From the NCBI GenBank assembly GCA_900323505.1, contig OOIN01000031.1:248001-312000 (forward strand): DNA of 64,000 bases. Direction: 5' to 3'. This document shows, in pieces, positions 21,601 through 30,732 of the stretch. The stretch's first letter is position 1, and every line of letters begins with the position of its first letter. A program made the position numbers and the translations under genes. The notes under the pieces are model-generated. The model saw nothing but the letters and a program-made list of their open reading frames with translations. It was not told where the DNA came from and made no database searches. Source of the stretch: Ustilago trichophora. Lineage: Eukaryota; Basidiomycota; Ustilaginomycetes; Ustilaginales; Ustilaginaceae.

Positions 21601-24600
21601 TCCTTGGTGACAAGCTCGCGCGTCGAGATGGAGGCAATCGTGACGGATCGCTCGACGACGGGGGCAATGATCTCGCGAATGGCGCGATCGATGGCGAGGT
21701 AGATGAGCCTCTTGAGTCCTGCATTGCTGCTAAACATGGTGAGTTGTGGGTTGATCACAATGTACTGAGGCAGGCTCTGAAGCATCGACACAAGCGTCTC
21801 AGTGTACGCGGCAGCGGCAGCGGCCGACTGGCCTGGTTGTGCGCCCGAACCGGCGGCGGCCACAGCAGCGGCGGCGGCACTTGCTTTCTGGGATTGAGGA
21901 CCCATGCGGCCGCCAGCTGCGGCACCGTATCCACCGGCCAGCGAGAGGCGTTCGAGATCCTGGGCGATGCCGGTAGCGGGCTGCTGAGAGAGCTGCTGCT
22001 GGTGCTGACGTTGCTGCTGTAATTGCATCTGTGCTGCGGCCTGTTGCTGTTGCTGCTGGCTGAGATGCTGAAGTTGACCCGACTGCTGCTGCTGCTGCTG
22101 CTGCTGTTGCTGTTGCTGCTGCTGTTGCTGTTGCTGTTGCAGGAGCTGCTCGACCGAAGGTCGGTTGCGGAGGATGGTGGTAGGCGGCACATCCTTGAGC
22201 TCGACGTTGAGACCCTTGAAGAGGACTTCGATTTCGAACTTGAGGTTGAGCTTGAGCTTTGCAAATTGGTAGAGTTCCACCATGAGACGCAGAACCGCCA
22301 TCAGCCAAGGGTTGGGAGGCTTGAAGACGTTCGACTTGGCACACTGTTCCATGACCTTGCAAACGAAGGGGATGGCGACAATGAGGCGGTTGCTGTCGTA
22401 GCCTTGAATGAGGAGCTCCTTGAAGGCAATGTTGCGATGACGGATGGGCTTGTCGCGAGCTAGAGTGAGGCTGCCGAGCCACGAACCCAGGTTCTTGAGC
22501 AGGTTGCGCTCCTGCGTCGACTGGACCGTCTTGTCGCTGTTGAGGAGCATCTGACACTTGGCGAGCGTCTCGTGCAGGATGTAGGCCATGAGACCCTTGG
22601 CGTCCAGGCCATCGAGGAACTGGGCATAGAGGCCGTGATTGTTGGGCTCGATGCTGATGCGCTGCAGTACCAGGTAGTTGGAGAACCAGCGGTAGGTGTC
22701 GGCAGTGATGAGGCGACGCGCGTCGCCCAACTTGGCTTCCAGATTGGTGGGCGAGAGATTGTTGATGAGGAAGAGAACCTTGTCGGTGATCTCCTCGCTG
22801 GGTTCGCGCTGCTCGCCATCCTGAGACAGAGCGTCAGCATGAATGGCAGGGAAGGGGGCCTTTTTGTCTTCGAGCGATTGACCTCCGGGCATCCCAACAT
22901 CGGCACCTGTGAGCTGGCCGGCGAGGGCCATCTTGACAAGACGGATGATGTTGGGGTACGACTGCTGGAGGTGAGGCATGGAGAGGAGCGCCTGGCAGAG
23001 CTGCGGCCACTCGGGCAAGCGGTTCTGGAAACGGAGAAGGGCTTGCAAACCAAACTTGAACATGCTCGAGTCCGGTGGATTGCGCAATGCGTCCAGTACA
23101 TAGCGGATAGCGATACCGAGGGGGATGTAGTCGATCAGCTGATACTGAATGAGCGATCCGAACACCACAGCGGTCATCTCGAGCTCGCGTGGGGGATAAT
23201 ACATCTCAAACCAGCGGTACTCGTCGAAGAGGGTGTGCACCATGCAGGCAAAGATCTGGTGGTCTCGCACGCTCTCGGAAGCCCTGGTACGCTGAAGAAG
23301 CAAGACAATGTCTTCGATGCTGATTTTGCCCTCGTACATCTGACGGTACCACGAGTCGGCCTCCTCGTGGATGTCGGTGGAGAAGGTAACGACCTGCAGA
23401 CCTGGCTCTTGGCCTTCGGCGCCGGGGGCGAGGTTCATGAGGCGAGGATGAAGCTGAAGGCAGACATTGCGGACGCCCTTGAAGAAGTCAATCTCTTCGG
23501 CATTCATGCTCTCGCCGTTGGAGCGCAGGGCCTTGAGGAAGCTGGCAACGTTCTGTACGGTGAGAGGAACGAAGCTCTGTTCAGCCTGTGGATCGGGCTT
23601 GGCGAGGTCGTCCTTAGCCTTCATGTCGAGGAATTCGAGAACAGCGCGGATAAAGTCGCTGCCGTGTCGGTTGATGTTGTCCTGCAGCCAAGCGTCGAGG
23701 TCGATGGCCTCGCGACGAGAGGCGAGGGCAGCAACATCGAGGGCAAATGCAAAAGGTCGGGCCTCGACCAGGTCGTCGACGATACCGAGACTTTGAGCTA
23801 TATCGACGATGCGCGTGAGGTTGAGCTGGTTCTCGAGATAAAAGTTGCGGAAGGCGTTGAGCAGATACTCGCGCTGCGCCTTCCAGATGCGGTGGAAGAC
23901 GAGCAGGCTGCTATTGTGAGGAGTCATGAACATGGTGAGCAGCTGGGAAGCGAGCTCGGCATGGATGGCGTTCCAAGGCTGGGGGATCTGGACCAAGCCA
24001 AGCAAGATGAGCTCGGGGCACGCTTTGATGGCTTGCTCGAGCACCTCTTGGACGGCGGCTCGGACATTCGACTCGTCGGAAGCAGAGATCTCGATGAGCG
24101 TCTCGACCAGATCGAGCGAGTTGTAGGTGCTGGAAAGCAGCTGGTTGCCAGCCGACTGGATGCTGTTGGGAGCCTCAGCGATCTGTTCTGCAGTGAGGAT
24201 GCGGCGACCAGGAAGCGATGCGAAGCTGAACTTGTCGGAGCCGAGAGCGAGGAGGGCGTGAAAAATCTGGAGCTGTCGAAGGCGGTGCATCCATGGACCC
24301 CAGAGACCAGAGACGGCCGAGACCTGAGCTTGACCCTGAGGAGGGGCGTTGAGCAGCACATCGGCCATACCGGCCATGTGGCCGTGAAAGTTGAGGCCAT
24401 CAAGCTCATCGAGGCCACGGATGATACGGGGCCAAGAGAGTTGCTGCTTGATGGAGCCGAGGGCACGGGTGAGGTTGGCAAAGTCGGTGACGCGGTCGCT
24501 CTCGAAAATGGCGGGGTCGACCGAGAAAAGGACGGCGAGGATTTCTGATAGGTTGCGCTCGTCTGGAGGGTTGGCCTCAGTCAGGCCAAAACGCTGGAGA

Positions 24601-24974
24601 ACGGCAAGGGCGGTTTCGAGGTTGGGGAGGCTCTTGACGCCGAGCTCGATGAGCAAGTCTGCAACGTTCTTTTCAGGTTTGAGCTTGAGCTTGGGCAGGG
24701 CCTGTCGAACAGCATCTGAGGTGGCATCTGGGCCAACCTTGTCGGCAATGGCATTGAAGAGGCGTTGTCGCTGAGCTGGATGGAGGACTGGGGTGCCGGG
24801 TAGAGCGTCGGAGAGAAGAGTCTCGAGAAGCAATGCGTGCTGTTCGAGGCTGACGACAGGTTTGGGGCCGTCCCTCTGAAGCGCTTCCAAGACGATCTTG
24901 ACAATTGTTGGAGTGCCAGCTAGGTTGTTGGCATCACCGCCTCCTCCATTGGGAGGAGCGGAGCCATTGAACAT
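18621..24974 (-). CDS. NOT1: CCR4-NOT complex scaffold subunit NOT1
   Basis: A 2117-residue single-exon protein, the central scaffold of the CCR4-NOT deadenylase, acting in mRNA decay and transcription. Domains in order: N-terminal HEAT repeats (about 1-520); the TTP-binding-type HEAT region (about 550-690; SIEDIVLLLQRTRAS, FDEYRWFEMYYPPREL); the MIF4G domain that holds CAF1 (about 720-940; EEITDKVLFLINNLS, NPWLMAVLRLMVELYQFAKL); a Gln-rich linker (about 945-1020); the DUF3819 region that binds CAF40 (about 1055-1230); and the C-terminal NOT module (about 1700-2080; DFPEFLCDYHQSLCD, LRNLILSAFP). Length matches fungal NOT1. The final residues are low-complexity (Asn/His/Gln). The ATG at 24974 opens the conserved reading frame. 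Confidence 0.95.
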   Translation of the reverse strand: MFNGSAPPNGGGGDANNLAGTPTIVKIVLEALQRDGPKPVVSLEQHALLLETLLSDALPGTPVLHPAQRQRLFNAIADKVGPDATSDAVRQALPKLKLKPEKNVADLLIELGVKSLPNLETALAVLQRFGLTEANPPDERNLSEILAVLFSVDPAIFESDRVTDFANLTRALGSIKQQLSWPRIIRGLDELDGLNFHGHMAGMADVLLNAPPQGQAQVSAVSGLWGPWMHRLRQLQIFHALLALGSDKFSFASLPGRRILTAEQIAEAPNSIQSAGNQLLSSTYNSLDLVETLIEISASDESNVRAAVQEVLEQAIKACPELILLGLVQIPQPWNAIHAELASQLLTMFMTPHNSSLLVFHRIWKAQREYLLNAFRNFYLENQLNLTRIVDIAQSLGIVDDLVEARPFAFALDVAALASRREAIDLDAWLQDNINRHGSDFIRAVLEFLDMKAKDDLAKPDPQAEQSFVPLTVQNVASFLKALRSNGESMNAEEIDFFKGVRNVCLQLHPRLMNLAPGAEGQEPGLQVVTFSTDIHEEADSWYRQMYEGKISIEDIVLLLQRTRASESVRDHQIFACMVHTLFDEYRWFEMYYPPRELEMTAVVFGSLIQYQLIDYIPLGIAIRYVLDALRNPPDSSMFKFGLQALLRFQNRLPEWPQLCQALLSMPHLQQSYPNIIRLVKMALAGQLTGADVGMPGGQSLEDKKAPFPAIHADALSQDGEQREPSEEITDKVLFLINNLSPTNLEAKLGDARRLITADTYRWFSNYLVLQRISIEPNNHGLYAQFLDGLDAKGLMAYILHETLAKCQMLLNSDKTVQSTQERNLLKNLGSWLGSLTLARDKPIRHRNIAFKELLIQGYDSNRLIVAIPFVCKVMEQCAKSNVFKPPNPWLMAVLRLMVELYQFAKLKLNLKFEIEVLFKGLNVELKDVPPTTILRNRPSVEQLLQQQQQQQQQQQQQQQQQQQSGQLQHLSQQQQQQAAAQMQLQQQRQHQQQLSQQPATGIAQDLERLSLAGGYGAAAGGRMGPQSQKASAAAAAVAAAGSGAQPGQSAAAAAAYTETLVSMLQSLPQYIVINPQLTMFSSNAGLKRLIYLAIDRAIREIIAPVVERSVTIASISTRELVTKDFAMEGDEEKMRTSAHQMAQNLAGSLALVTCKEPLRISMVANARTLLLSNGFTEQNLPEQALMVIMQENLDLACSVIEKAAMDKAVPEVDEGLTNAYSSRREHRTRGRGYYWDSAALAASQYAATLPDMLRLRPDGLLPAQLRVYDGFSRRMSPGADGDRGTPASVHASSVSGRSEAGYPDTPAFVAGVAGAGAVGAAALQEAGANAGVPAGLLPMATGGTLSAQQSLEKFSQGMAELERSLEAADQESGLSELPQDHEIRHALRLIPMVAAQSASRDETSLAFSQKVVQLLFKIESKLGREAYVVLLDRLCEISLKAAREVTAWLIYAEDERKFNVPVTVSLVRAGLVNIAELDVQLAKLILRDFRASVIDFSAQLALECLQEPACATRQQLTNTVEALQRAGQRGKDTDSSKRFLHDLESGLLKSKVDVGNTALREQLAYCFAEWARLFQHSPNPEKSFIDYVTQLQTQGILKGEDISSMFFRVCTEVSVDSYIKQKAVGGSPATGIFSPIDAFSRLIVLMIKYHADPTGANNEQAKVHYLTKILSIVVLVLAQSHEELGVHFQQKPFFRLFSSLLHDLHATESSLGPAYVQSLLAISNTLNTLQPSFFPSFTFSWMSLVSHRLFMPKLLEANQREGWGAFHRLFASLLRFMSPLLRNAELQDTSRQLYRGTLRILLILLHDFPEFLCDYHQSLCDLVPASCIQLRNLILSAFPRNRRLPDPFSPNLQMSLLPEVGQAPHIASDYLAALNQIEGLRAAIDAHFDQARDVELSEQLIGLLRQATRATAAMSTGTSKDETAAASHASSLSGSGINVGVINSVVLYLGVRSTESRRNGNGDEDGGAAVLHRLVADSEPEARFLVLTAAANQLRFPSSHTAYFSEALLKLFGESEDELVREQIVRVLLERLIINRPHPWGLLVTFIELMKTQRHRLPRAPAEIQALLDHIAATLSAPNNGNNEDGQLHQHRQQHAHMNGHAGFLPPQIMQQQQQA
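22077..22140 (-). repeat. Polyglutamine-coding CAG/CAA tract inside NOT1
   Basis: On the minus strand this is a run of CAG codons interrupted by CAA that encodes about 20 consecutive glutamines, between the MIF4G domain and DUF3819. Further Gln-rich sequence continues to about 21975. The mixture of CAG and CAA stabilises length somewhat. Gln-rich linkers are common in yeast and fungal NOT1, so this is probably a flexible spacer. Confidence 0.85.
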
Positions 24975-26367
24975 GTTGGCCGCGTTGGCGCACGGCCGTC
25001 TGGCTTCAGCGCTGTCAGAAGCGGTGAGAGCGGTGGAGATCGAGGGTCAAGAGCGATGCTGATGGTGCAACCGTGGTAAGAAGACGTTCTCCGTAGACCG
25101 TCACTAGAGCTCTCGGCGATCGAGCAAAAATGTCGATGTACAAGATGTGGAGAGAATCTGGTTGTCGTCCAGGAATGCAATTGGCGAGGGACGAGGTTGA
25201 CTCTTTGATTGCTGGCTCGTGCTTGGCTGGATGCGCTTCCTTTGCTGTGGATTGAGAAAGTGTGTAAACAGCAAGAGACGCCAATTGATATGGTGGTGGG
25301 CAGTCGCTAGCGTGAAAAGGCGATGACTCGGAAGGTGGGCGGTCTTGCCTTGTAACGCTGAGTAGCTCGACACAGCGGAAACGTTTTTGTCAATGCAAAG
25401 GCTGTTGTGATCGGAGGACTGCAGCGGTGTTGATCAAGACAAGGCCGACGTTGCTGCTGCTGCTGCTGCTGCGACTGCTAGCCGTTGTCGCTCTAGCCTG
25501 GTTCAGAGACCGTGACAAGAGAGTGCTGGATGACCTGAACGCTTAGTGGATCTGCTGCGCTCAACGCCGATGTTGAACCAAATCGTAAGCTTCTTGGCAG
25601 AATTGAGAGTGCACTGATGTTGGGTGTTATCGATGCTGAGCTGCAAGAGACTGAGGGTAGATGACGATTCCCGTAGATTCGATAGCTGCGTTGTCGCAAG
25701 GAGTACGAAGCCAAGAGGCAACGATATATTCCACACAAGAACGATGCGCGATCTCTGCAGACAAGACCGACGAAGCCGATAACGGCAAAGCAGACGCAAG
25801 GCGGTAAAGGGAGGAGAGCGGAGGAATGAACAAGAAGGATTGAGGATGAGGAAGGGTCGGAGGGGGAAAAGGGTCGGAAGTGTGGTTCGATGGTTGGTGA
25901 GAAAGGCAAAAAAGAGGTTGCGATGGAACCACAAAGAGCTGTCGACGGAGTTGGAGTCAATCCAAAGCCAAAAGACAGAAAGGGCCCAACTCACACTGAC
26001 TAACTTACTGTCACTGGCTGAACCGCTCATTGGCTCGTGTCGCTGTGGTCGGCTGTTGGTTTGTGCTTTGGCTGAGCTTTTCCTAGCGCAGCGCGTGGGC
26101 ACAAAGAGGTCGGACGTGTGTGACTTCAGTACAGTCCACAGCTTTGCGTTCGGATCTCTATTCGATCATTCGAGTTGATTTTAATGCTTGAATTCTGAGA
26201 AATGACGATCCGCAACATCCAGATCCTATTTCTGTTTCGAAACAATACAAACCTCACCCCTTGCCAACTCGGAGTCGTGAGCAGTTCCAATTCAAAAGCA
26301 TTTCAAATTTCTCGCTTTTTTTTTTCTTCTTCAGATCACTGCAATCCGCAGGCTTTATTAATAAACA

Positions 26368-26391
26368 TACTGTATGTACTGTACTGTACTG
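26368..26391. repeat. TACTG-type pentamer array (promoter region)
   Basis: Reads as TACTGTATGTACTGTACTGT plus ACTG, that is, several phased copies of a TACTG/GTACT unit containing the palindrome GTAC. A second array in the reverse orientation lies at 26822-26845 in the same intergenic region. Either a microsatellite or clustered binding sites. Confidence 0.6.
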
Positions 26392-26821
26392 AATATATCA
26401 CAAAACAATCCGCCCGATCAGTTAAGAATCATTGGATCAACTTAACACCTATTTTTAAAAGAAAAATCCGCCTCCCGAATCAAGACCCTGGAATGGAATG
26501 CGGCAAGAGCCTCGCTTGCCTGTCCAATACACTCACACGCACTTGGCGAGCTAAGATAGAGAGAGAGAGAACAAGCCTGCATGCCGAGCTTTCGGCAGCT
26601 TCGATACCGTAGAGTGTGCCTGTCAAACCAATGCAACCACGCTATTTCGGCGGCGATTTGATGATAATCAACCATGAGACAGTGAAAGGGCAACAGGTGG
26701 GCGTCTGGCCTTCTTGCTTCCCATCCTCCATCTTATCCGGTGCAAGGGAGCTTCCCTGCGCTATTCCTGACTCGCCCGACCATCAAAGTATACCCTCAGA
26801 TCGGCAACATGTTTTCGTGAA

Positions 26822-26845
26822 TACTGTACAGTACAGTACAGTACA
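26822..26845. repeat. TACAG pentamer array just upstream of the GH45 gene
   Basis: Begins TACTGTACAGTACAGTACAG and continues GTACA-like: a 5-bp periodic array that is also a near-perfect inverted repeat because CTGTA and TACAG are complementary. It lies about 80 bp upstream of the endoglucanase start codon, where a regulator could bind. Confidence 0.65.
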
Positions 26846-26923
26846 CCTCGGCGTCACCGACAATCCTCCTATACAGTGGATTCACCCATCTCGACCTCTT
26901 TTAGATACAAAGCTAGAATAGAC

Positions 26924-27814
26924 ATGGCACCCATCGATAGACAACGGACAACGACCTGGACGCTTGCCACCCTTTTCCCGCTCTATCTCATGGGCACAGC
27001 GTTCGCCGCGGTCGACTTTGCATCTCAAGGCTATGCATCCCTAACTCACTACGACCTCCCTTCCAACTATATTGCCTCGTGTGGTTGTGTTGGTCGTTCT
27101 ACCTTCTACCCTACCGCAGCACTCAACCGATACGCCTACGGCTCCAACACCTCGTTCGGCCCTGCCTGCGGATCATGCTTCGAGGTTCGTCTCGTCTCGA
27201 CCCCACTCGCACGGCCACCTCCGCGTCCTGGCACCACCGACCCATGGGGAGATGGCATCTTTTACAACACTTCCCAAGTCTCCTCCGGCTCCACTCCAAG
27301 CCTTGTCGTCAAGGTGATCGACCTCTGCCCTGGAGCAGGCGGTCCTTGGTGCAACGCAACACGACTCGACAATGGTACCGTCCAAGGAAACAGTCTTGGC
27401 TTTGATGTCCACTTTGATCTAGCTTGGCCCTCCAAGGCCATCTCAAACAACTTCTTCCCGGGCACGCACGACTATGGAGCCTGGAACGTCACATATGCCG
27501 CCGTCTCGTGTGAAAAGTGGGCCGGGTGGAAGGATCAGGCTGCGTTAGGATCAGATTGGGCACAGCAAAGCTCGGCATGCTGCCCGAACAATCCAGCACC
27601 TAGCGGTAAAGATGTCGACTGCCCAGCTTACTACAATACGCTCGGTGCCAATGGTGCAGTGCCTCCGAATACGAGCAACATCCTGTCCAAGGGCAAGGGG
27701 TCGTCCAATGCCGCCACTGCATCGCTGCAGTACGATACCTCCGCACGCGTCGCTACGCTGCTCCTGACCGTATTGCTGGCCTCTTTCGGTCTGTCGGTCA
27801 CAATGACGCTATAA
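26924..27814 (+). CDS. Secreted GH45 (subfamily C-like) endoglucanase with GPI-like tail
   Basis: A 296-residue protein expected to cleave beta-1,4-glucan. The second in-frame ATG (26924) is chosen because it places a signal peptide directly at the N-terminus (hydrophobic core about residues 12-27 ending GTAFAAV). The catalytic domain follows: SCGCVGRSTFYPTAALN, FGPACGSCFEVRL, VVKVIDLCPG and DVHFDLAW. In subfamily C GH45 enzymes the Asp of the HFD motif is the general acid, here Asp165. Cysteine spacing fits the compact double-psi barrel shared with expansins. A Ser/Gly/Asn-rich spacer leads to a hydrophobic C-terminus (about residues 276-296) without a basic tail, which looks like a GPI-attachment signal. 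Expansin-like activity instead of hydrolysis is possible. Single exon. Confidence 0.82.
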   Translation: MAPIDRQRTTTWTLATLFPLYLMGTAFAAVDFASQGYASLTHYDLPSNYIASCGCVGRSTFYPTAALNRYAYGSNTSFGPACGSCFEVRLVSTPLARPPPRPGTTDPWGDGIFYNTSQVSSGSTPSLVVKVIDLCPGAGGPWCNATRLDNGTVQGNSLGFDVHFDLAWPSKAISNNFFPGTHDYGAWNVTYAAVSCEKWAGWKDQAALGSDWAQQSSACCPNNPAPSGKDVDCPAYYNTLGANGAVPPNTSNILSKGKGSSNAATASLQYDTSARVATLLLTVLLASFGLSVTMTL

Positions 27815-27908
27815 AGCATATACCCCCGAATCGGAAAGCGCTGCTCTGCTTCATCTTCTGTTATTCGTCAGCTGATATCGATTGTATACATAGGAATGTC
27901 TTGGTGAT

Positions 27909-29675
27909 CTAATTTGGCGTTGGCTGGTGCCTGTCAGCATTCGCATGCGTCTCATCGTTGGGTTCATCATCGATCCAGTCGTATAGCAGCACAGCGTCGG
28001 CCATCTTTCTCCCCCATGGATCGGTGAGCCATCGCTGTACTGCATCTGCACATGTAAGAGTTGGCTCAAGTGGTTTATCCTCTGGCTGTGTCGAGGTTGG
28101 CATGTCTGTACAGTTGCTTTGTGTGGACGTCGGTTGCAGAGAATGCTCGTATCCTAGCCAGACACCCGAATCTAAAGGCTTGCTTGCTATGATGTAAGGA
28201 AGCAACGTCGCACTGCCATCCGAGGAATCGTCTTGATGCGAAAGGAGTTGGACGACGCGTTCGGGAGCTCCGAAGCCATATTCGCAGTGACCTAGACCGC
28301 AAACGACCAAGGCAACATTGACGATGGGTCGATCGTTTTCGCCAGCCTCGATTGCCGGAGATGCCGCAAGGTGCTGACTGGTTGCAGCGGGCGTCGACGA
28401 TGCAGGGCTTGTGTCCTGTATGTTTGAAGCGTCTGGCCGAGCACCTCGCAGGATCCATGCTGTTACGTGGGCAAGATACGAGTCTTTGAGTGCCTGTGCA
28501 GGGCCAAAGCCTTTGGTCTCGATGTTGTGTGGTTTGAGCAGCCACGTGGGATAGATTGGTGGGTGCCGAATTGTATCATCATCTGGATCCTCAGACGTGC
28601 TGCCTGACAATTGTGATGCAAGTGTGTCTGGAAGCTGGGGAAAGCGAGGCGGGAGATCAGGTCGCATCAAGCCTGAAAGATAGCTTCGATGTGCAGCACT
28701 GATCTTGGTCACTGCGTTCCAAGATGTGAATAGAGGCGATCGGTACGGTGTCGTAACTGCCTTGCTCTGCTGTGATGTGAACTCTTTTTGCTGTGATGCT
28801 GACGCCAAAGGTGAATCGCGGCTCACTCGTTTTTCTTCGTCAATTTTGACCGATTCGACACCTTCTCGAAAGACGTGTCTGGCCCAGCTTCTGGGTGGGA
28901 AACCACCCCAAATGGGTACCTGCAGCTCTTTGGCTAGCATGAGCAGAGGCATGTAGTGTCCAATGTGGAATGATTCTTCGCTCTGAGATTGGTAGGTTTC
29001 AGCGAGCTCGTCAGGTCCAAGGTTGCCGTTGGAGAATGAGTTGAGCATGTTTTGATCCAATACTGAAAAATGCTCAAGGATGAGATGGAGGCGGTAGATG
29101 GGTGATTGTGTCGAAGATGGGCGAGCTTGGGAGTGTGAATGGGAAGTCGAGGCAAGCTGACACTGTTGATGAAGTGCATGTAGTGTCTGCAGCTGCGCAC
29201 GCATCACCTGAGGTTGATGATGCTGCTCGCCGAAAAAGATGAGCCGCGGTGGCGGAGAAGCTGAGTGCTTTGTCGGATGCGTTCCGATGCTGTCTTGTTG
29301 CTCATCGAGCCTATTCTGTGTCGAAGAAGTTGCGACGTTGCGTTGCGGTCCAAAGATGTCTTGGAAGGAGCCAAGCAGATTCGATGGGAGTGGGAGCAAC
29401 TTGCTCCATTCAACGTAAGACGCACTTGCTGGCTGTGATGCATCCTCTGACGGCTCTGATGGAGGCTGCTGATCGGTGTTGTGGGGCTGGTCGGCTTGAG
29501 TTGATGCAACTTTGCTTTCGTCGACAGGTAGCGAGAACGAGTGGCGATAGGTGGGGATGTCGCTGGTGAGAAGTCGCGGTTTGGAGAAGCGCGGAATGAA
29601 TCGAGCAATCGACATGGCTCTGAGTGGTTGCTGGTTATGTTGTTCGCTGTGTTGATCTGGTTGAATCGAAGACAT
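27909..29675 (-). CDS. ChaN-like / Tiki-fold haem-binding-type protein, possibly mitochondrial
   Basis: A 588-residue protein with the features of the ChaN family (EreA/ChaN-like, Tiki superfamily). Seen in the sequence: RLIFFGEQHHQPQV near residue 137, where the GEQH-type motif is diagnostic; LHLILEHFSVLDQNML near 200; a Glu/His-rich helix (ESFHIGHYMPLLMLAKEL) and VPIWGGFPPRSWAR near 265; and VALVVCGLGHCEYGFG near 455. Bacterial ChaN binds haem as a membrane-anchored protein; the fungal role is unknown. An alternative start at Met21 (29615) would expose MSIARFIPRFSKPRL, a plausible mitochondrial presequence. Disordered Ser/Gln insertions lie between the conserved blocks. It converges with the GH45 gene, the stops being about 95 bp apart. 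Confidence 0.72.
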   Translation of the reverse strand: MSSIQPDQHSEQHNQQPLRAMSIARFIPRFSKPRLLTSDIPTYRHSFSLPVDESKVASTQADQPHNTDQQPPSEPSEDASQPASASYVEWSKLLPLPSNLLGSFQDIFGPQRNVATSSTQNRLDEQQDSIGTHPTKHSASPPPRLIFFGEQHHQPQVMRAQLQTLHALHQQCQLASTSHSHSQARPSSTQSPIYRLHLILEHFSVLDQNMLNSFSNGNLGPDELAETYQSQSEESFHIGHYMPLLMLAKELQVPIWGGFPPRSWARHVFREGVESVKIDEEKRVSRDSPLASASQQKEFTSQQSKAVTTPYRSPLFTSWNAVTKISAAHRSYLSGLMRPDLPPRFPQLPDTLASQLSGSTSEDPDDDTIRHPPIYPTWLLKPHNIETKGFGPAQALKDSYLAHVTAWILRGARPDASNIQDTSPASSTPAATSQHLAASPAIEAGENDRPIVNVALVVCGLGHCEYGFGAPERVVQLLSHQDDSSDGSATLLPYIIASKPLDSGVWLGYEHSLQPTSTQSNCTDMPTSTQPEDKPLEPTLTCADAVQRWLTDPWGRKMADAVLLYDWIDDEPNDETHANADRHQPTPN

Positions 29676-30732
29676 ATTGAAAAGGTGTAGTGTTGCGGTG
29701 GAGTTGCTACGCTAGTATCACGTCGACATTGTGTACCGGCATAGCAAGTGTGCAATGTTCTTCGTAGTTGGTATACAAAAAGAGTCGACGTTCTACAACG
29801 TGTGGAGAGGCAGTTGCTGAGGTGAGCTCAAAATGGCGTGCTGTGCATTGACCTTTCAGGGTCCAGTTGGCAGCCAAGCAAAGTTGCTCAGCTCTGAACG
29901 CTGACTGCCCTGTTGGCGCTTTCTTTTCGAGTGACAGCCGCCAGACACCTATGAGAGGTTGTGCTTTCTCAACAACAGACTCTCCACTTGCCAGCAGAGG
30001 CTGATGTACGCGATGTAGCGAGCCAACGGCGTCGATGGTCAGGAGAGAAAGAGAGAGAGAGGAAGCTATCAAGTATGTACAGTACAGTATGATTAGAAAA
30101 AAAAAGGTCCAAAAAACGCTTTTCCTGTAGAGTGACGCCAGAGCGCGTCTCTTGGAAAAGGTGGGGGAGAGCACACAGGAAGGATCGACAAAAACAGACG
30201 GGTGCCGAGATCCGAGCCCTTGCACAGTCTGGAGTGTTGAGCCTTTGGAATTTGGATTTTGATGCAATTTTGGCAAACAGAGGGCACGAGCCAGCTCTTG
30301 TGCAACGAAGGCAGTGCAGTGCACACACAGTCACGAGAGTGTGTGGAGATCAAGAGAGAGCAAAGAGAGGACACAGAGCTGGTGCTGATCCCATCCATTC
30401 CACCCAGTCAGTCCAACTTTGGCTGCTCTCAACGTCATCCTTTCTCCCTCACACAGCCTTCCTACTCCCAAAGTCTTGTTTGCTTTCACTTCTTCAACTC
30501 CATCCACTTCCCTCGACCAAAGCCACACCCTCCTCCTATCCCTTTTCCCATCATCTATTGCTCCTCATCATATCTCTCTATCCGATTCCTCTCAAGCCTT
30601 CATTCGAAACCCCTTCATCATCCAACAGTCCCTTTGCGCGGACGGACTCCCTCCCTCTCTCTCTCTCTCTCTCTCTTTGCGACAGTCTCTGGACTTGGTT
30701 GTGTCTGCACAACACAAGCCTAGCCGGCAATT
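29676..30732. promoter_or_regulatory. Divergent promoter between the ChaN-like gene and EDE1
   Basis: About 1.06 kb with no supported gene. It contains a TATGTACAGTACAGTAT palindromic array at 30074-30090, and a long pyrimidine-rich leader from about 30415 to 30700 with a (CT)n run near 30652-30680, immediately upstream of the EDE1 start codon. Confidence 0.5.

Larger units (their letters stand above)
24975..26923. promoter_or_regulatory. Divergent promoter region between NOT1 and the GH45 gene
   Basis: About 1.9 kb between two divergently transcribed genes. It contains a short (CTG)n run near 25452-25470, the NOT1 leader up to about 25400, and two palindromic TACTGTAC/GTACAGTA arrays at 26368-26391 and 26822-26845, the second only about 80 bp before the GH45 start. 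No coding frame is convincing. The arrays are described separately. Confidence 0.5.

Noticed and set aside
22572..24548. 658-codon open frame on the plus strand, antisense to NOT1
   Set aside because: It is the complement of the NOT1 coding strand; codon bias in NOT1 removes stops from this frame. Translation is Glu/Val/Leu-rich without motifs, and NOT1 domains are continuous on the other strand.
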